A stretch of 64,000 nucleotides of DNA, taken from positions 11,159,001-11,223,000 of the forward strand of contig NZ_CP130630.1 of assembly GCF_030551255.1 (NCBI RefSeq), given 5' to 3'. The position numbers and the translations under genes were made by a program. Origin of the DNA: Streptomyces sp. NL15-2K (GTDB taxonomy: Bacteria; Actinomycetota; Actinomycetes; Streptomycetales; Streptomycetaceae). The first letter of the stretch is position 1, and every line of letters starts with the position of its first letter. A model generated the notes under the pieces. It searched no databases. It saw only the letters and a list, made by a program, of their open reading frames with translations, and had not been told where the DNA came from. This document shows positions 9,130 to 17,730 of the stretch, piece by piece.

Positions 9130-9166
9130 GTGCGCCCGACGGAGCAAGCGGCTCCGCCGGGCGCAC
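9130..9166 (-). terminator. Stem-loop terminator downstream of the MFS efflux gene
   Basis: GTGCGCCCG...CGGGCGCAC enclosing CGGAGC-AAGCG-GCTCCG gives a 15-bp stem with one internal mismatch and a 5-base loop, placed 20 bp after the MFS stop codon. It would end minus-strand transcription before the DUF6332 gene. Confidence 0.7.
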
Positions 9167-9185
9167 CGTGTGGGAGGCGGTCCCC

Positions 9186-10685
9186 CTAGTCGCGTACGGG
9201 CACGCGCTCCGTCTCCGTCTCTGTCTCCTTCATAGTGGACTGGGCGACGACGACGGACCGCTGCGGACGACGGCCGCTGCGCAGACCCGTGAGGGTGATC
9301 AGCAGCCCGGCAACGGCGATGCCCGTCACCACGATCAGTCCGGGCCGGTAGCTGTCCAGGACGGCCTGCGGGGTGGCGGTCTCGGGAGCGCCCGCGGTCA
9401 CCACCGCCGTCACGATCGCCAGGAAGATCGCCCCGCCGACCTGGACCGAGGTGTTGAGCAGCCCGGAGACCATGCCCTGCTCGTGGTCGTCGACGCCGTT
9501 GGTGGCCTGGATGTTGAGCGACGGGAAGACCAGCGCGCAGGCCGCGCCGATGAGCAGCATCGACGGCAGGATCACGGCGGCGTACACGGGGTCGAGGTCG
9601 ACCTGCAGGAACAGGGCGTACCCGATGACCATCAGGCCGAAACCCACCGGGAGCAGCCGCTGGGTGCCGAACCGGTCGACGATCGAGCCCATCTTCGTCG
9701 CGGACAGCGCCACCAGCGCGCCCGCGGGCAGGAAGGCGAGCGCGGTGTGCAGCGCCGACCAGCCGAGCAGGGACTGCATGTACAGCGTGACCAGGAACTG
9801 GAAGCTGACATACGAGCCGAAGAAGAGCATCGCGCCGAGCTGGGCGCGGATCTGGATGCCGGAGCGCAGCACGCCGAGCCGGACCAGCGGGCCCGGAGAG
9901 CGCCGCTCGACCAGGACGAACACGGTGAGGAGCACGGCGACCGCGAGGAAGGACAGCAGCGTGCGGGCCGAGGCCCAGCCCACTTCCGGGGCCTGTACGA
10001 CGGTGAAGACCAGCAGCAGCATCGAGGCGGTGCCGAGGACGGCGCCGGGGATGTCGTAGCCGTTGTGGTCCTTCTCGCGGGCGCTGCGCGGCAGCAGCTT
10101 CAGACCCGCGACCAGGGCGATCAGGGCGATGGGTGCGGGCAGCAGCATGGTCAGGCGCCAGCTGGCCTCGGTGAGCAGGCCGGACAGCACCAGGCCCATC
10201 GAGAAGCCGGTGGCCGCGCAGGTGGTGTAGATGGAGAGGGCGCGGTTGCGCAGCGGGCCCTCCGGGAAGGTCGTCGTGATGATCGACAGGCCGGCGGGGG
10301 CGGTGAAGGCCGCGCTCAGGCCCTTGATGAAGCGGCTGGCGATCAGCAGCGGGCCGGAGTCGACGAGTCCGCCGAGCAGCGAGGCGACTGCGAAGACGCC
10401 CAGGGCGATCAGGAAGACCTGGCGTCGGCCCAGCAGGTCGGCGGTGCGTCCGCCGAGGAGCAACAGGCCGCCGTAGCCCAGGATGTAGCCGCTGACGATC
10501 CATTGCAGGGTCGAGGTGGACAGGCCGAGGTCGGCGCCGATGGACGGCAGGGCGACGCCGACCATCGACACGTCCAGCGCGTCCAGGAACATCGCGGCGC
10601 ACAGCACCAGCAGGGTGCCCCACAGCCGGGGCGTCCAGCGAACCGCCGGGGACGGGGCCGCGGGGGTGGTGAGCGGAGAGGTCAT
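9186..10685 (-). CDS. MFS drug-efflux transporter (DHA2, 14 TM)
   Basis: A 499-residue inner-membrane proton antiporter. The length and hydrophobic profile fit the 14-helix DHA2/EmrB-QacA group. LDALDVSMVGVALPSIGADL in the first helix, the GGRTADLLGRRQVFL loop after helix 2 and the helix 5 region (GFSMGLVLSGLLTEASWRL) are visible. Family members export drugs, dyes and secondary metabolites. The gene is divergent from a MarR regulator with a palindrome on its putative -35 box, and a strong terminator follows it. It is most likely an inducible resistance pump. The substrate is not predictable. Confidence 0.93.
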   Translation of the reverse strand: MTSPLTTPAAPSPAVRWTPRLWGTLLVLCAAMFLDALDVSMVGVALPSIGADLGLSTSTLQWIVSGYILGYGGLLLLGGRTADLLGRRQVFLIALGVFAVASLLGGLVDSGPLLIASRFIKGLSAAFTAPAGLSIITTTFPEGPLRNRALSIYTTCAATGFSMGLVLSGLLTEASWRLTMLLPAPIALIALVAGLKLLPRSAREKDHNGYDIPGAVLGTASMLLLVFTVVQAPEVGWASARTLLSFLAVAVLLTVFVLVERRSPGPLVRLGVLRSGIQIRAQLGAMLFFGSYVSFQFLVTLYMQSLLGWSALHTALAFLPAGALVALSATKMGSIVDRFGTQRLLPVGFGLMVIGYALFLQVDLDPVYAAVILPSMLLIGAACALVFPSLNIQATNGVDDHEQGMVSGLLNTSVQVGGAIFLAIVTAVVTAGAPETATPQAVLDSYRPGLIVVTGIAVAGLLITLTGLRSGRRPQRSVVVAQSTMKETETETERVPVRD

Positions 10686-10692
10686 GCCGCAG

Positions 10693-10720
10693 ACACTACA
10701 TGCGCCTGCATCTGATGCAA
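10693..10720 (-). promoter_or_regulatory. MFS promoter with overlapping MarR-type operator
   Basis: A perfect palindrome TGCATC-T-GATGCA (10707-10719) overlaps a -35-like TTGCAT (10715-10720, minus strand), which stands 16 bp from a -10-like TAGTGT (10693-10698). More ATGCAT/GATGCA half-sites continue to 10740 towards the MarR promoter. Bound MarR would occlude polymerase at both genes (inference). Confidence 0.55.
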
Positions 10721-10771
10721 ATGCATTTAATTCCGATGCAACAAAACCGTTTCTCTGCTACGGTGCGCCTC

Positions 10772-11164
10772 ATGGCGGCGAAGAAGGCCGAGCAGACGCT
10801 CGTGGATCAGTGGCGGGAGATCCTGGCGCTGCACGCGCGCACCCAGTGCGAACTCGACCGCGCACTGCACCGACACGGCCTGTGCGCCAGCGACTTCGAG
10901 GTACTCGACGTCCTCTCCGAACCACGGCCGGACGGCGTGTGTTCCTACCGCGTCCAGGAGATCTCCGAGCGCGTCCACCTCAGCCAGAGCGCGCTCTCGC
11001 GGCTGATCGCCCGGCTGGAGAAGGACGGACTCGTCGAACGCGCCATGTGCGCGGAGGACCGCAGGGGCGTCCGCGTCGCGCTCACGGCGAAGGGGCGCGC
11101 GCTGCACGGCGACGTACTGCCGGTGCAGCGCGCCGTGCTGACGAGGACGCTCGCCTCGGGCTGA
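10772..11164 (+). CDS. MarR family transcriptional regulator
   Basis: A 130-residue regulator, a little short for MarR proteins because the C-terminal dimerisation helix is brief. The winged HTH is clear: VQEISERVHLSQSALSRLIARLEKDGLVERAMCAEDRRGVRVALTAKGR. ATG 10772 is chosen over upstream in-frame ATGs because these fall inside the palindromic operator. TACGGT (10759-10764) ends seven bases before it, suggesting a leaderless mRNA. It is divergent from the DHA2 pump, its probable target. Confidence 0.92.
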   Translation: MAAKKAEQTLVDQWREILALHARTQCELDRALHRHGLCASDFEVLDVLSEPRPDGVCSYRVQEISERVHLSQSALSRLIARLEKDGLVERAMCAEDRRGVRVALTAKGRALHGDVLPVQRAVLTRTLASG

Positions 11165-11172
11165 GCCGGGCC

Positions 11173-11907
11173 CTAGGTCACGGCGGACTTCTCGCGCCAC
11201 AGCTCGGCCACCGAGTCGTCCCCGGTCACACTCGGGAACGGTAGCCGGTTCCACAACGACAGGTACACCCGCGCGACGGGCCCGGCCACCTCGCAGTCCG
11301 CCTCCGAGGCGTCGCCGCGCTCGGTCACGGGCGGCTCCTGCGACAGTCGTACGGTCCACACCGCGCCGTCCGTGTCCGTCGCCCGCACCCGCAGCACCCG
11401 GGGCTGCTCGCTGCGGACCCTGCTCTTGGGGCGGGCGTGGAAGCCGCACAGCAGCTCGTCGATGCCGTCCGCGGCGAAGTCGCCGCTGATGTCGCTGGGT
11501 TGGCCGCCCCTCGCCGACTCCGCGTCGAACCGGTGCACGGTCGTCTCGTGCGCCTGCCGCCGGGCCCAGAACGCGAGCGGCGACGGCGCGGGCAGGAAGT
11601 GCCAGCACTGGACGTCGGGCGAGGCGGAGCGCAGGGTCTCGACGAGCTGCCCGTGCCCCTCCCGGAACCAGGCGAGCAACTCGGCGCCGTCGAGGTCGGG
11701 CAGGCCCGCGTCCGGGTGGTAGGAGGTGTGTCCCTCGGCGACGAACGCCGCCGCCCAGCGGTGCACCATCCCCGTGTGCCGCAACAGGTCCCGCACCTGC
11801 CAGTCCGGGCAGGTCGGCACCTTGGCCCCGGTCCCGGCCTCCTCGGCGGCCGCGGCCAGCGACCGGCCCTCCCGGGCCAGGATCGATACGTACTCGGCAG
11901 TGTCCAT
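11173..11907 (-). CDS. Maleylpyruvate isomerase family mycothiol-dependent protein
   Basis: A 244-residue protein of the DinB/MDMPI superfamily. The N-terminal MDTAEYVSILAREG, TCPDWQVRDLLRHTGMVHRW (metal His) and ARRQAHETTVHRFDAE (metal-binding H...E..VHR) are the usual three motifs, followed by a C-terminal MDMPI domain. Members use mycothiol for isomerisation or conjugation, and many are orphan thiol transferases. The aromatic-ring pathway genes expected for a true maleylpyruvate isomerase are absent here. It is convergent with MarR (8-bp gap) and lies 65 bp after the YbjJ-like MFS gene on the same strand. Confidence 0.88.
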   Translation of the reverse strand: MDTAEYVSILAREGRSLAAAAEEAGTGAKVPTCPDWQVRDLLRHTGMVHRWAAAFVAEGHTSYHPDAGLPDLDGAELLAWFREGHGQLVETLRSASPDVQCWHFLPAPSPLAFWARRQAHETTVHRFDAESARGGQPSDISGDFAADGIDELLCGFHARPKSRVRSEQPRVLRVRATDTDGAVWTVRLSQEPPVTERGDASEADCEVAGPVARVYLSLWNRLPFPSVTGDDSVAELWREKSAVT

Positions 11908-11972
11908 GGGGGGAGTGTGCCGGATGGAGTGCGGTCCAAGGGAAGTGATTTCGGTGGTCGAGCCAGGTCGTG

Positions 11973-13172
11973 TCAGCCCGCTGCCGCACGTCGGGTCACG
12001 AAGGCGATGGCCGCGGCCGACGCGGCCAGTGTCGCCACACTGAGGAGGGCGGGGGGAAGGGAGAACCAGTCCGCCATGAACCCGATGGCGGGCGGGCCCA
12101 GGAGCATGCCGCCGTAGCCGAGCGTGGACGCGATCGCGACTCCGTCGGGACCGGCCAGCGCGCCGGCGCGTTCGACGGCGACGGGAAAGAGGTTGGCGAG
12201 CCCCAGCCCGGTGATCACGAAGCCGAGGAACGCCGCCCACAGGGACGGCGCGAGCGCGCCGAGCAGCATGCCGACCGCGGCGGTCGTGCCGCCGGACACC
12301 AGCGTGCGGGTCTGGCCGAGGCGTTCGAGCAGCCTCGTGCCGGTCAGCCGGCCGATGGTCATCGCGAGCGCGAAACAGGAATAGCCGACCGCCGCGACGC
12401 CCGGTGTGGCGTGCAGATCCTGCTCCAGGTGCAGGGCGCTCCAGTCGGCCAGGGCTCCCTCGCCGTACGCCGTGCACAGGGCGATCAGACCGAAGGTGAT
12501 CACCAGACCACGCGTGCGGGTGTCCAGACGTCGTGGCGCGGACTGCTCGTGCGGTGCGCTCTCGGGTGGTGCCGGGGGCTGGATGCGCAGCAGGGTGCGG
12601 CCCGTGAAGGCGGTGACGAGAAGCCCGGTCGCGGTGAGACCGAGCAGGTGTTGGGCGGGGGACAGCGCTCCGGCGACGAGCCCGCCGAGGCCGGCGCCGA
12701 TCATGCCGCCGAGGCTGAAGGCGGCGTGGAAGCTGGGCATGATGGGGCGTTGCAGGGCCCTCACCAAGTCGACGGCGGCGCTGTTGAAGGCGACATTTAT
12801 CCCGCCGTAGGCGGCGCCGAAGAGCAGCAGCACGGCGCCGAGTGCGACGGGCGAGTGGGTGAGCGGAGGCAGGGCGATGCTGAGGGAGAGCAGGACGGCG
12901 CAGACGACGGTGACCTGGTGGGTGCCGTAGCGGCGGCAGAGGCGGCCGGTGAGCGTCATGGTGATGACGGCTCCGGCGGAGACGCCGAGGAGGGCGAGGC
13001 CGAGGGCGCCGGCGGAGGCGCCTGTCTGTTCCTTGATGGCGGGGATGCGGACGACCCAGCCGGCGAAGATGAAGCCGTCGAGGGCGAAGAAGACGGTGAG
13101 GGCGATGCGGAGCCGGGTGAGGGGGGTGCCCGGCACGGCGTTGTGCGTTCGGACTTTGTTTATTAGCGGCAC
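11973..13172 (-). CDS. MFS transporter, YbjJ-like
   Basis: A 399-residue 12-helix major facilitator protein. ALDGFIFAGWVVRIPAIKEQ in helix 1 and the mid-protein ADWSALHLEQDL segment mark the YbjJ/FucP-like subgroup often annotated as sugar or metabolite efflux. The long start is GTG 13172. A second GTG at 13136 is possible because an inverted repeat (13152-13178) covers the first start and no ribosome site is seen before it. The gene is divergent from the glutamate-cysteine ligase gene. Confidence 0.88.
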   Translation of the reverse strand: MPLINKVRTHNAVPGTPLTRLRIALTVFFALDGFIFAGWVVRIPAIKEQTGASAGALGLALLGVSAGAVITMTLTGRLCRRYGTHQVTVVCAVLLSLSIALPPLTHSPVALGAVLLLFGAAYGGINVAFNSAAVDLVRALQRPIMPSFHAAFSLGGMIGAGLGGLVAGALSPAQHLLGLTATGLLVTAFTGRTLLRIQPPAPPESAPHEQSAPRRLDTRTRGLVITFGLIALCTAYGEGALADWSALHLEQDLHATPGVAAVGYSCFALAMTIGRLTGTRLLERLGQTRTLVSGGTTAAVGMLLGALAPSLWAAFLGFVITGLGLANLFPVAVERAGALAGPDGVAIASTLGYGGMLLGPPAIGFMADWFSLPPALLSVATLAASAAAIAFVTRRAAAG

Positions 13173-13178
13173 AAAGTC
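13152..13178. promoter_or_regulatory. Inverted repeat over the MFS start
   Basis: Arms GACTTTG and CAAAGTC are separated by 13 AT-rich bases and span the first codons of the YbjJ-like gene. This is a candidate operator. No regulator gene is adjacent. Confidence 0.35.
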
Positions 13179-13317
13179 AGGCTAGGTGGGTGCCGTGGGC
13201 GGCGACAAGTGGGTTACCGCCCTTCCGGTAGCGCGGCGGGCCGTTGACTGTCCGGGACCCGCCCGAGGTGCGACGCTGGGACGAGAGGCATCCGCCGAGG
13301 GGACTCGGGAGGGCACG

Positions 13318-14796
13318 ATGGGACGTGACGTGCCGGCCCTGGTGTTCACACGGGAGGACCGCCGTCGGTACCGGGACAAGATGCACACCTGCCTCGATGT
13401 GCTGGCGCAGATGCTGCGCGAGTCGGGCTTCGAGAGCGAGCGCCCCCAGGTCGGGCTGGAGATCGAGCTCAACCTGGTGGACGACGACGGGTTGCCGGCG
13501 ATGCGGAACACCGAGGTACTCCAGGCGATCGCCGCCCCCGCCTGGTCGACCGAGCTGGGCCGCTTCAACCTGGAGATCAACCTCCCGCCGCGGCGGCTGA
13601 CGGCCGGCGGCCCCGGCGACTGGGAGCAGGAGATCCGTGACGCGCTCAACCACGCCGAGGAACGCGCCTCGGCCGTGGGCGCGCACCTGATCATGGTCGG
13701 TATTCTGCCGACGCTGGGGGAGGCGGACGTGGGGGAGTCCGCCCTGTCCGGTGATCCGCGGTACCGGCTGCTCAACGAGCAGATCTTCGCGGCGCGGGGT
13801 GAGGACCTGCGGATCAGGGTGGACGGCGTGGAGCGCCTGGCGATGTACGCCGACGCCATCACGCCCGAGGCCGCCTGCACCAGCACCCAGTTCCACCTGC
13901 AGGTCGACCCGAAGCAGTTCGCGGACTACTGGAACGCCGCCCAGGCCATCGCGGGTGTGCAGGTGGCCCTGGCGGCGAACTCGCCCTTCCTCTTCGGCAG
14001 GGAGTTGTGGCGCGAGACCCGCATCCCCCTGTTCGAGCAGGCCACGGACACCCGCCCCCAGGAGATCAAGGCCCAGGGAGTACGCCCCCGGGTGTGGTTC
14101 GGAGAACGGTGGATCACCAGCGTCTTCGACCTCTTCGAGGAGAACGTGCGCTACTTCCCGGCGCTGCTGCCGCTGTGCGACGACGAGGACCCGCAGGAGG
14201 CGCTCGACCGCGGCGGCGTTCCCCAACTCGGGGAACTGACGCTGCACAACGGCACGATCTACCGGTGGAACCGCCCCGTCTACGCCGTCACCGACGGCCT
14301 GCCGCATCTGCGCATCGAGAACCGGGTCCTGCCTGCCGGCCCCACCGTGGCCGACATCATCGCCAACGGCGCCCTCTACTACGGCCTGACCCGTGCCCTG
14401 GTCGACGAGGACCGCCCGGTCTGGACGCGGATGTCCTTCTCGGTCGCCGAGGAGAACCTGCACACCGCGGCCCGAGACGGCATCGACGCCCGCCTGTACT
14501 GGCCCGGCACGGGCGAAGTGCCGGTCACGGAACTGGTGTTGCGGCGCCTGTTGCCCCTGGCCCACCAGGGCCTCGAGCTGGCCGGCATGGACGCGGCGTG
14601 GCGCGAACCCCTGCTGGGGATCATCGAGCAGCGCTGCGTCACCGCCCGCAACGGCGCCCTGTGGCAGGCTGAGACGGTCCACCATCTGCAGAAGGCCGTC
14701 ACCTCCGACCGGCGGGAGGCACTGCGGCAGATGACCATGACGTACATGGACTACATGCACATGAACGCGCCCACGCACACGTGGCCCGTGGACTGA
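13318..14796 (+). CDS. Glutamate-cysteine ligase family protein (GCS2)
   Basis: A 492-residue ATP-dependent carboxylate-amine ligase of the GCS2 group. GLEIELNLVDDDG holds the metal-binding Glu pair, with LGRFNLEIN as the second acidic strand. TSTQFHLQV, the RVWFGERW segment and RIENRVLPAGP are typical of the streptomycete family. Actinomycetes use mycothiol rather than glutathione, so the product may feed ergothioneine-type chemistry or a gamma-glutamyl conjugate. No egt neighbours are present. ATG 13318 follows GGGAGGG by four to five bases. Confidence 0.85.
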   Translation: MGRDVPALVFTREDRRRYRDKMHTCLDVLAQMLRESGFESERPQVGLEIELNLVDDDGLPAMRNTEVLQAIAAPAWSTELGRFNLEINLPPRRLTAGGPGDWEQEIRDALNHAEERASAVGAHLIMVGILPTLGEADVGESALSGDPRYRLLNEQIFAARGEDLRIRVDGVERLAMYADAITPEAACTSTQFHLQVDPKQFADYWNAAQAIAGVQVALAANSPFLFGRELWRETRIPLFEQATDTRPQEIKAQGVRPRVWFGERWITSVFDLFEENVRYFPALLPLCDDEDPQEALDRGGVPQLGELTLHNGTIYRWNRPVYAVTDGLPHLRIENRVLPAGPTVADIIANGALYYGLTRALVDEDRPVWTRMSFSVAEENLHTAARDGIDARLYWPGTGEVPVTELVLRRLLPLAHQGLELAGMDAAWREPLLGIIEQRCVTARNGALWQAETVHHLQKAVTSDRREALRQMTMTYMDYMHMNAPTHTWPVD

Positions 14797-14886
14797 CAGG
14801 CGAAACGGACCTGCTCGCGCGCCCGTCACCGTGCGGTTCGCGGTTGCGGCAGTACGGCGTCCTGGAGCCAGATCCCGCCTGCCGGT

Positions 14887-16014
14887 TCACTGCGCGGCGA
14901 GTCGGCGGGTGGCCTGCCCTCTCCACTCCTCGGCCGCCGTCAGCGGAACGAGAACGGGCGGCTCCGCCGACGTCGTCAGCTCGATGCGCCGCCCCTCCGC
15001 CGACGAACGCAGCAGGGCGCTCATCGTCTCCAGCACGTGCAGGGCGAGATCGCCGTTCGCGCGAGGCGCCCGCTGCCCGTCGGCGGCGATGAAGTCGAGC
15101 AGCCCGAGACCCCGTGCACCGCCGACGTAGCCCGCCGACGGCGAGAGCGTGCGCCACTGTGTGTCGCCGAGCTCGCAGAGCCGCACCTCGCCGTCGAAGC
15201 CGTTCGGATCCGGCACCGTGAGCGTCCCCGTCTCGCCGTGGACCTCGATCGGCGCGGCTGTGGTGGCCACGCCGTCGAAGCTCGTCGTGATCGTTGTCAG
15301 GGCCCCGCCCACGTGCTCGAGCACACCGGAGACATGACTGGCCACCTCGACCGGTATCCGCTCACCCGCGCGCGGGCCGGACCCGATGACGCGCTCGGCG
15401 CGCAGGCGGCTGGACGCCCCGATCACGGCACGCACCGGCCCCAGCAGGTGGACCAGGGACGCGAGGTAGTACGGCCCCATGTCCAGCAGGGGGCCACCCC
15501 CGGTGGTGTAGTAGAAGTCGGGGTGGGGATGCCAGCGTTCGTGCCCCGGGGTCACCATCACGGCCGAGGCGAACAAGGGACGTCCGATGCTCTCCGCCTC
15601 CACAGCCGCCCGCGCCGTCTGGATTCCGGTGCCCAGGACGGTGTCCGGCGCGCACCCCACACCGACCGCTGCCTGAGCGGCGGCCTCCATGACGGCGTGG
15701 GCGTCCAGGAGGTCGGCGGCCAGCGGCTTCTCTCCGTAGACGTTCTTGCCCTGGCCGATGGCGGCGAGGGCGATCTCGGCGTGGGCCGCGGGGACGGTGA
15801 GGTTCAGCACCGTGTCCACGTCCGGGCTGCTCAGCAACTCCTCGACGGTCAGTGCCTCGACGCCGGGCAGCTCGGCGGCGACCGCGGCCGACCGGGAGGC
15901 GTCGAGGTCGGCGACCGCGGTGACGCGCACGGCGGGATGGCCCAGGAGCGTGTCCAGGTACGCGCGGGAGATGACGCCGAGACCTACGACGCCGATGCGG
16001 TGCGCGTCGCCCAC
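14887..16014 (-). CDS. Gfo/Idh/MocA family oxidoreductase
   Basis: A 375-residue NAD(P)-dependent dehydrogenase. Rossmann motif HRIGVVGLGVISRAYL at the N-terminus, VTAVADLDASRS, then GKNVYGEKPLAADLLDA containing the EKP motif, and YYTTGGGPLLDMGPYYL in the C-terminal domain, where the substrate binds. The GTG at 16014 is chosen because AAAGGGG precedes it by six bases. It overlaps the upstream ThuA gene by 31 bp, so the two are co-translated. The pair probably oxidises a sugar or sugar lactone, as ThuA/ThuB pairs do for disaccharides. Confidence 0.9.
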   Translation of the reverse strand: MGDAHRIGVVGLGVISRAYLDTLLGHPAVRVTAVADLDASRSAAVAAELPGVEALTVEELLSSPDVDTVLNLTVPAAHAEIALAAIGQGKNVYGEKPLAADLLDAHAVMEAAAQAAVGVGCAPDTVLGTGIQTARAAVEAESIGRPLFASAVMVTPGHERWHPHPDFYYTTGGGPLLDMGPYYLASLVHLLGPVRAVIGASSRLRAERVIGSGPRAGERIPVEVASHVSGVLEHVGGALTTITTSFDGVATTAAPIEVHGETGTLTVPDPNGFDGEVRLCELGDTQWRTLSPSAGYVGGARGLGLLDFIAADGQRAPRANGDLALHVLETMSALLRSSAEGRRIELTTSAEPPVLVPLTAAEEWRGQATRRLAAQ

Positions 16015-16694
16015 AGCATGCCCCTTTCGATGATGGTGCGGACGTTGGGGTTCTCGAGCACGTCGAGGCTGTGCCCCGGCGTCGTCACCACGATGCGCCC
16101 GGCGCCCCACTGACGGGTCCAGACCGCCGGCGAGCCGACCGGCCGGTGCCAGGGCTGCCACGGCCGGGCGGGATGGGTGGTGGTGGCCAGGACATCGATG
16201 AGGTCGTCGTGGAGCACCCAGTACTGCTCGGTGTCCAGCTCGAAGGCCTCGATGCCCGCGGTGATGGGGTGCTCGCGGCCGAGCTCGGTGATGTCGATGG
16301 TGTGCGGCAGGTAGTTGTCCCCCGCCTCACCCCGGCGCTCGCACGGTTCCTTGCCCGGATGGGTCGCGAACTGGCCTCCCACCAGGTGGAGATAGTCGGA
16401 CGAGGCGCGGAACGAGTCGGCGATGCCGCCGTGCCAACCGGTGAAGCCGGTGCCGGCCACGACCGCCGAGCTCAGTCCCACCAACTGCTCAGGGGAGATC
16501 TCCGACATCGTGACGCACTGCACGACGAGGTCGGTGCCGGCCATCTCGGCGGCGTCGGCGTAGACGTCGGTCGACTCCTCGACCCGAACGTCGTATCCCT
16601 TGCTTCGGAGGAAGGGCAGGAACAGCTCCGTGGCCTCGACCGGCTGGTGTCCCTCCCATCCGCCTCGGACCACCAGCGCTTTCTTCCGCGTCAT
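15984..16694 (-). CDS. ThuA domain protein
   Basis: A 236-residue protein of the ThuA-like, glutamine-amidotransferase-like fold. KKALVVRGGWEGHQP at the start and GTGFTGWHGGIADSFR in the middle are family landmarks, as is IVVTTPGHSLDVLENP near the end. ThuA proteins work with Gfo/Idh/MocA dehydrogenases in conversion of trehalose-like or other sugars to keto forms. That fits the overlapping downstream gene. ATG 16694 follows an AAAGGA site. Confidence 0.9.
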   Translation of the reverse strand: MTRKKALVVRGGWEGHQPVEATELFLPFLRSKGYDVRVEESTDVYADAAEMAGTDLVVQCVTMSEISPEQLVGLSSAVVAGTGFTGWHGGIADSFRASSDYLHLVGGQFATHPGKEPCERRGEAGDNYLPHTIDITELGREHPITAGIEAFELDTEQYWVLHDDLIDVLATTTHPARPWQPWHRPVGSPAVWTRQWGAGRIVVTTPGHSLDVLENPNVRTIIERGMLWATRTASAS

Positions 16695-16787
16695 GTTGTC
16701 CTTTCATGGGGCCGCCGCCGCCCCGGAGCATCGCTTCGAATCAGCACTATGTGCCAGTCGCCCGCGCCCAGGAAAGGGGTGCCGGAT

Positions 16788-17657
16788 TCACGAAAGTTTC
16801 GCGGCCGATACGGACTGGGCTCGGGCGCCGACCATCCAGCAGGCCGCGGTGAAGCGGACTTCCGTGCCCTGCACATAGGGGTCGAACGCGGCGCGGACCG
16901 TTTCGACGACCTGGGCGCGGGTCTTCTCGTCCGCCTGGTCGAGGATCAAGCCGAGTGGACCGAACCGGGTGAAGTAGCGGACCAGCTCCCGCTCGGGCAG
17001 GGTGCAGGGCACGTCGATCGGCCGGATGTCGATGCCGGTCCACCCGCTCTCCGCGAGGATGCGGTGGACCCTGCCCGAGTCCGCGAAGGCGAACCGCCCC
17101 GGCTCCTCCGGTCGGCTCGTGGGAAGGTCCGGCAGGAACGGTGCCGCGGCGCGTTCGGCCGTCGTCATGAACGGATTCTCCGCGGGACTGCGCCAAGTGA
17201 TGCAGCAGAGCCTGGCCTCGTCCCTCGCGGCACGCCGCAGATTCGCGAAGGCCTGGACGGAGTCGTTGAAGAACATCACGCCGAAGCGGGAAATGATGGC
17301 GTCGAAGGTGGCGGGTTCGAACGCGTGATCCTGCGCGTCGGCACGGATGAAGGACGCCCGTGCGCCCTCGCGCTCGGCGCGCGCCCGGGCGGCGGTGATC
17401 ATCGGTTCGGAAATGTCGATGCCGACGCACTGCTCTGCCGGACCGAGCCGTCGTGCGACGGCCAGCGTCGTGCTGCCGGTGCCGCAGCCGACATCGAGCA
17501 CGTGGCCTGGGTGTTCGGCCATTACCGCTTCGACGAGCAGGTCTTCGAAGGGCCTGAGCATCTCGTCCAACAGTGTCTGAGCCTCGACCCAGGTATGGCC
17601 GGCGGGCCCGTTCCAACGGGACGCCTGTGAGCCATCGGTCTTGCGCGTGCCGTCCAT
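16788..17657 (-). CDS. Class I SAM-dependent methyltransferase
   Basis: A 289-residue methyltransferase. Motif I is HVLDVGCGTGSTTLAVA, followed by CVGIDISEPM and a motif with FIRADAQDHAFEPATFD and ISRFGVMFFND, the UbiE/Methyltransf_11 pattern. The acceptor cannot be predicted. The gene is divergent from a MerR regulator, with a SoxR-like palindrome between them, so it is probably MerR-controlled. Confidence 0.9.
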   Translation of the reverse strand: MDGTRKTDGSQASRWNGPAGHTWVEAQTLLDEMLRPFEDLLVEAVMAEHPGHVLDVGCGTGSTTLAVARRLGPAEQCVGIDISEPMITAARARAEREGARASFIRADAQDHAFEPATFDAIISRFGVMFFNDSVQAFANLRRAARDEARLCCITWRSPAENPFMTTAERAAAPFLPDLPTSRPEEPGRFAFADSGRVHRILAESGWTGIDIRPIDVPCTLPERELVRYFTRFGPLGLILDQADEKTRAQVVETVRAAFDPYVQGTEVRFTAACWMVGARAQSVSAAKLS

Positions 17658-17706
17658 GCTCGTCTCCTGTCGCTTGCCTGCACCGGGCGGAGATGACAGC
17701 GTGCTA

Positions 17707-17724
17707 CTTCAAGTCGACTTGAGG
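17707..17724. promoter_or_regulatory. MerR-type operator
   Basis: CTTCAAGT-CG-ACTTGAGG, an 18-bp near-perfect palindrome seven bases before the MerR start. It resembles the CTCAAGT/ACTTGAG operators of the SoxR branch of MerR. It lies in the shared promoter with the methyltransferase gene. Confidence 0.7.
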
Positions 17725-17730
17725 TCAAGG

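Noticed and set aside
8827..10623. Long minus-strand frame of about 600 codons overlapping the MFS gene
   Set aside because: Only its last 94 codons (DUF6332) are real. The rest is an Arg/Pro-rich shadow of the MFS gene in another frame.
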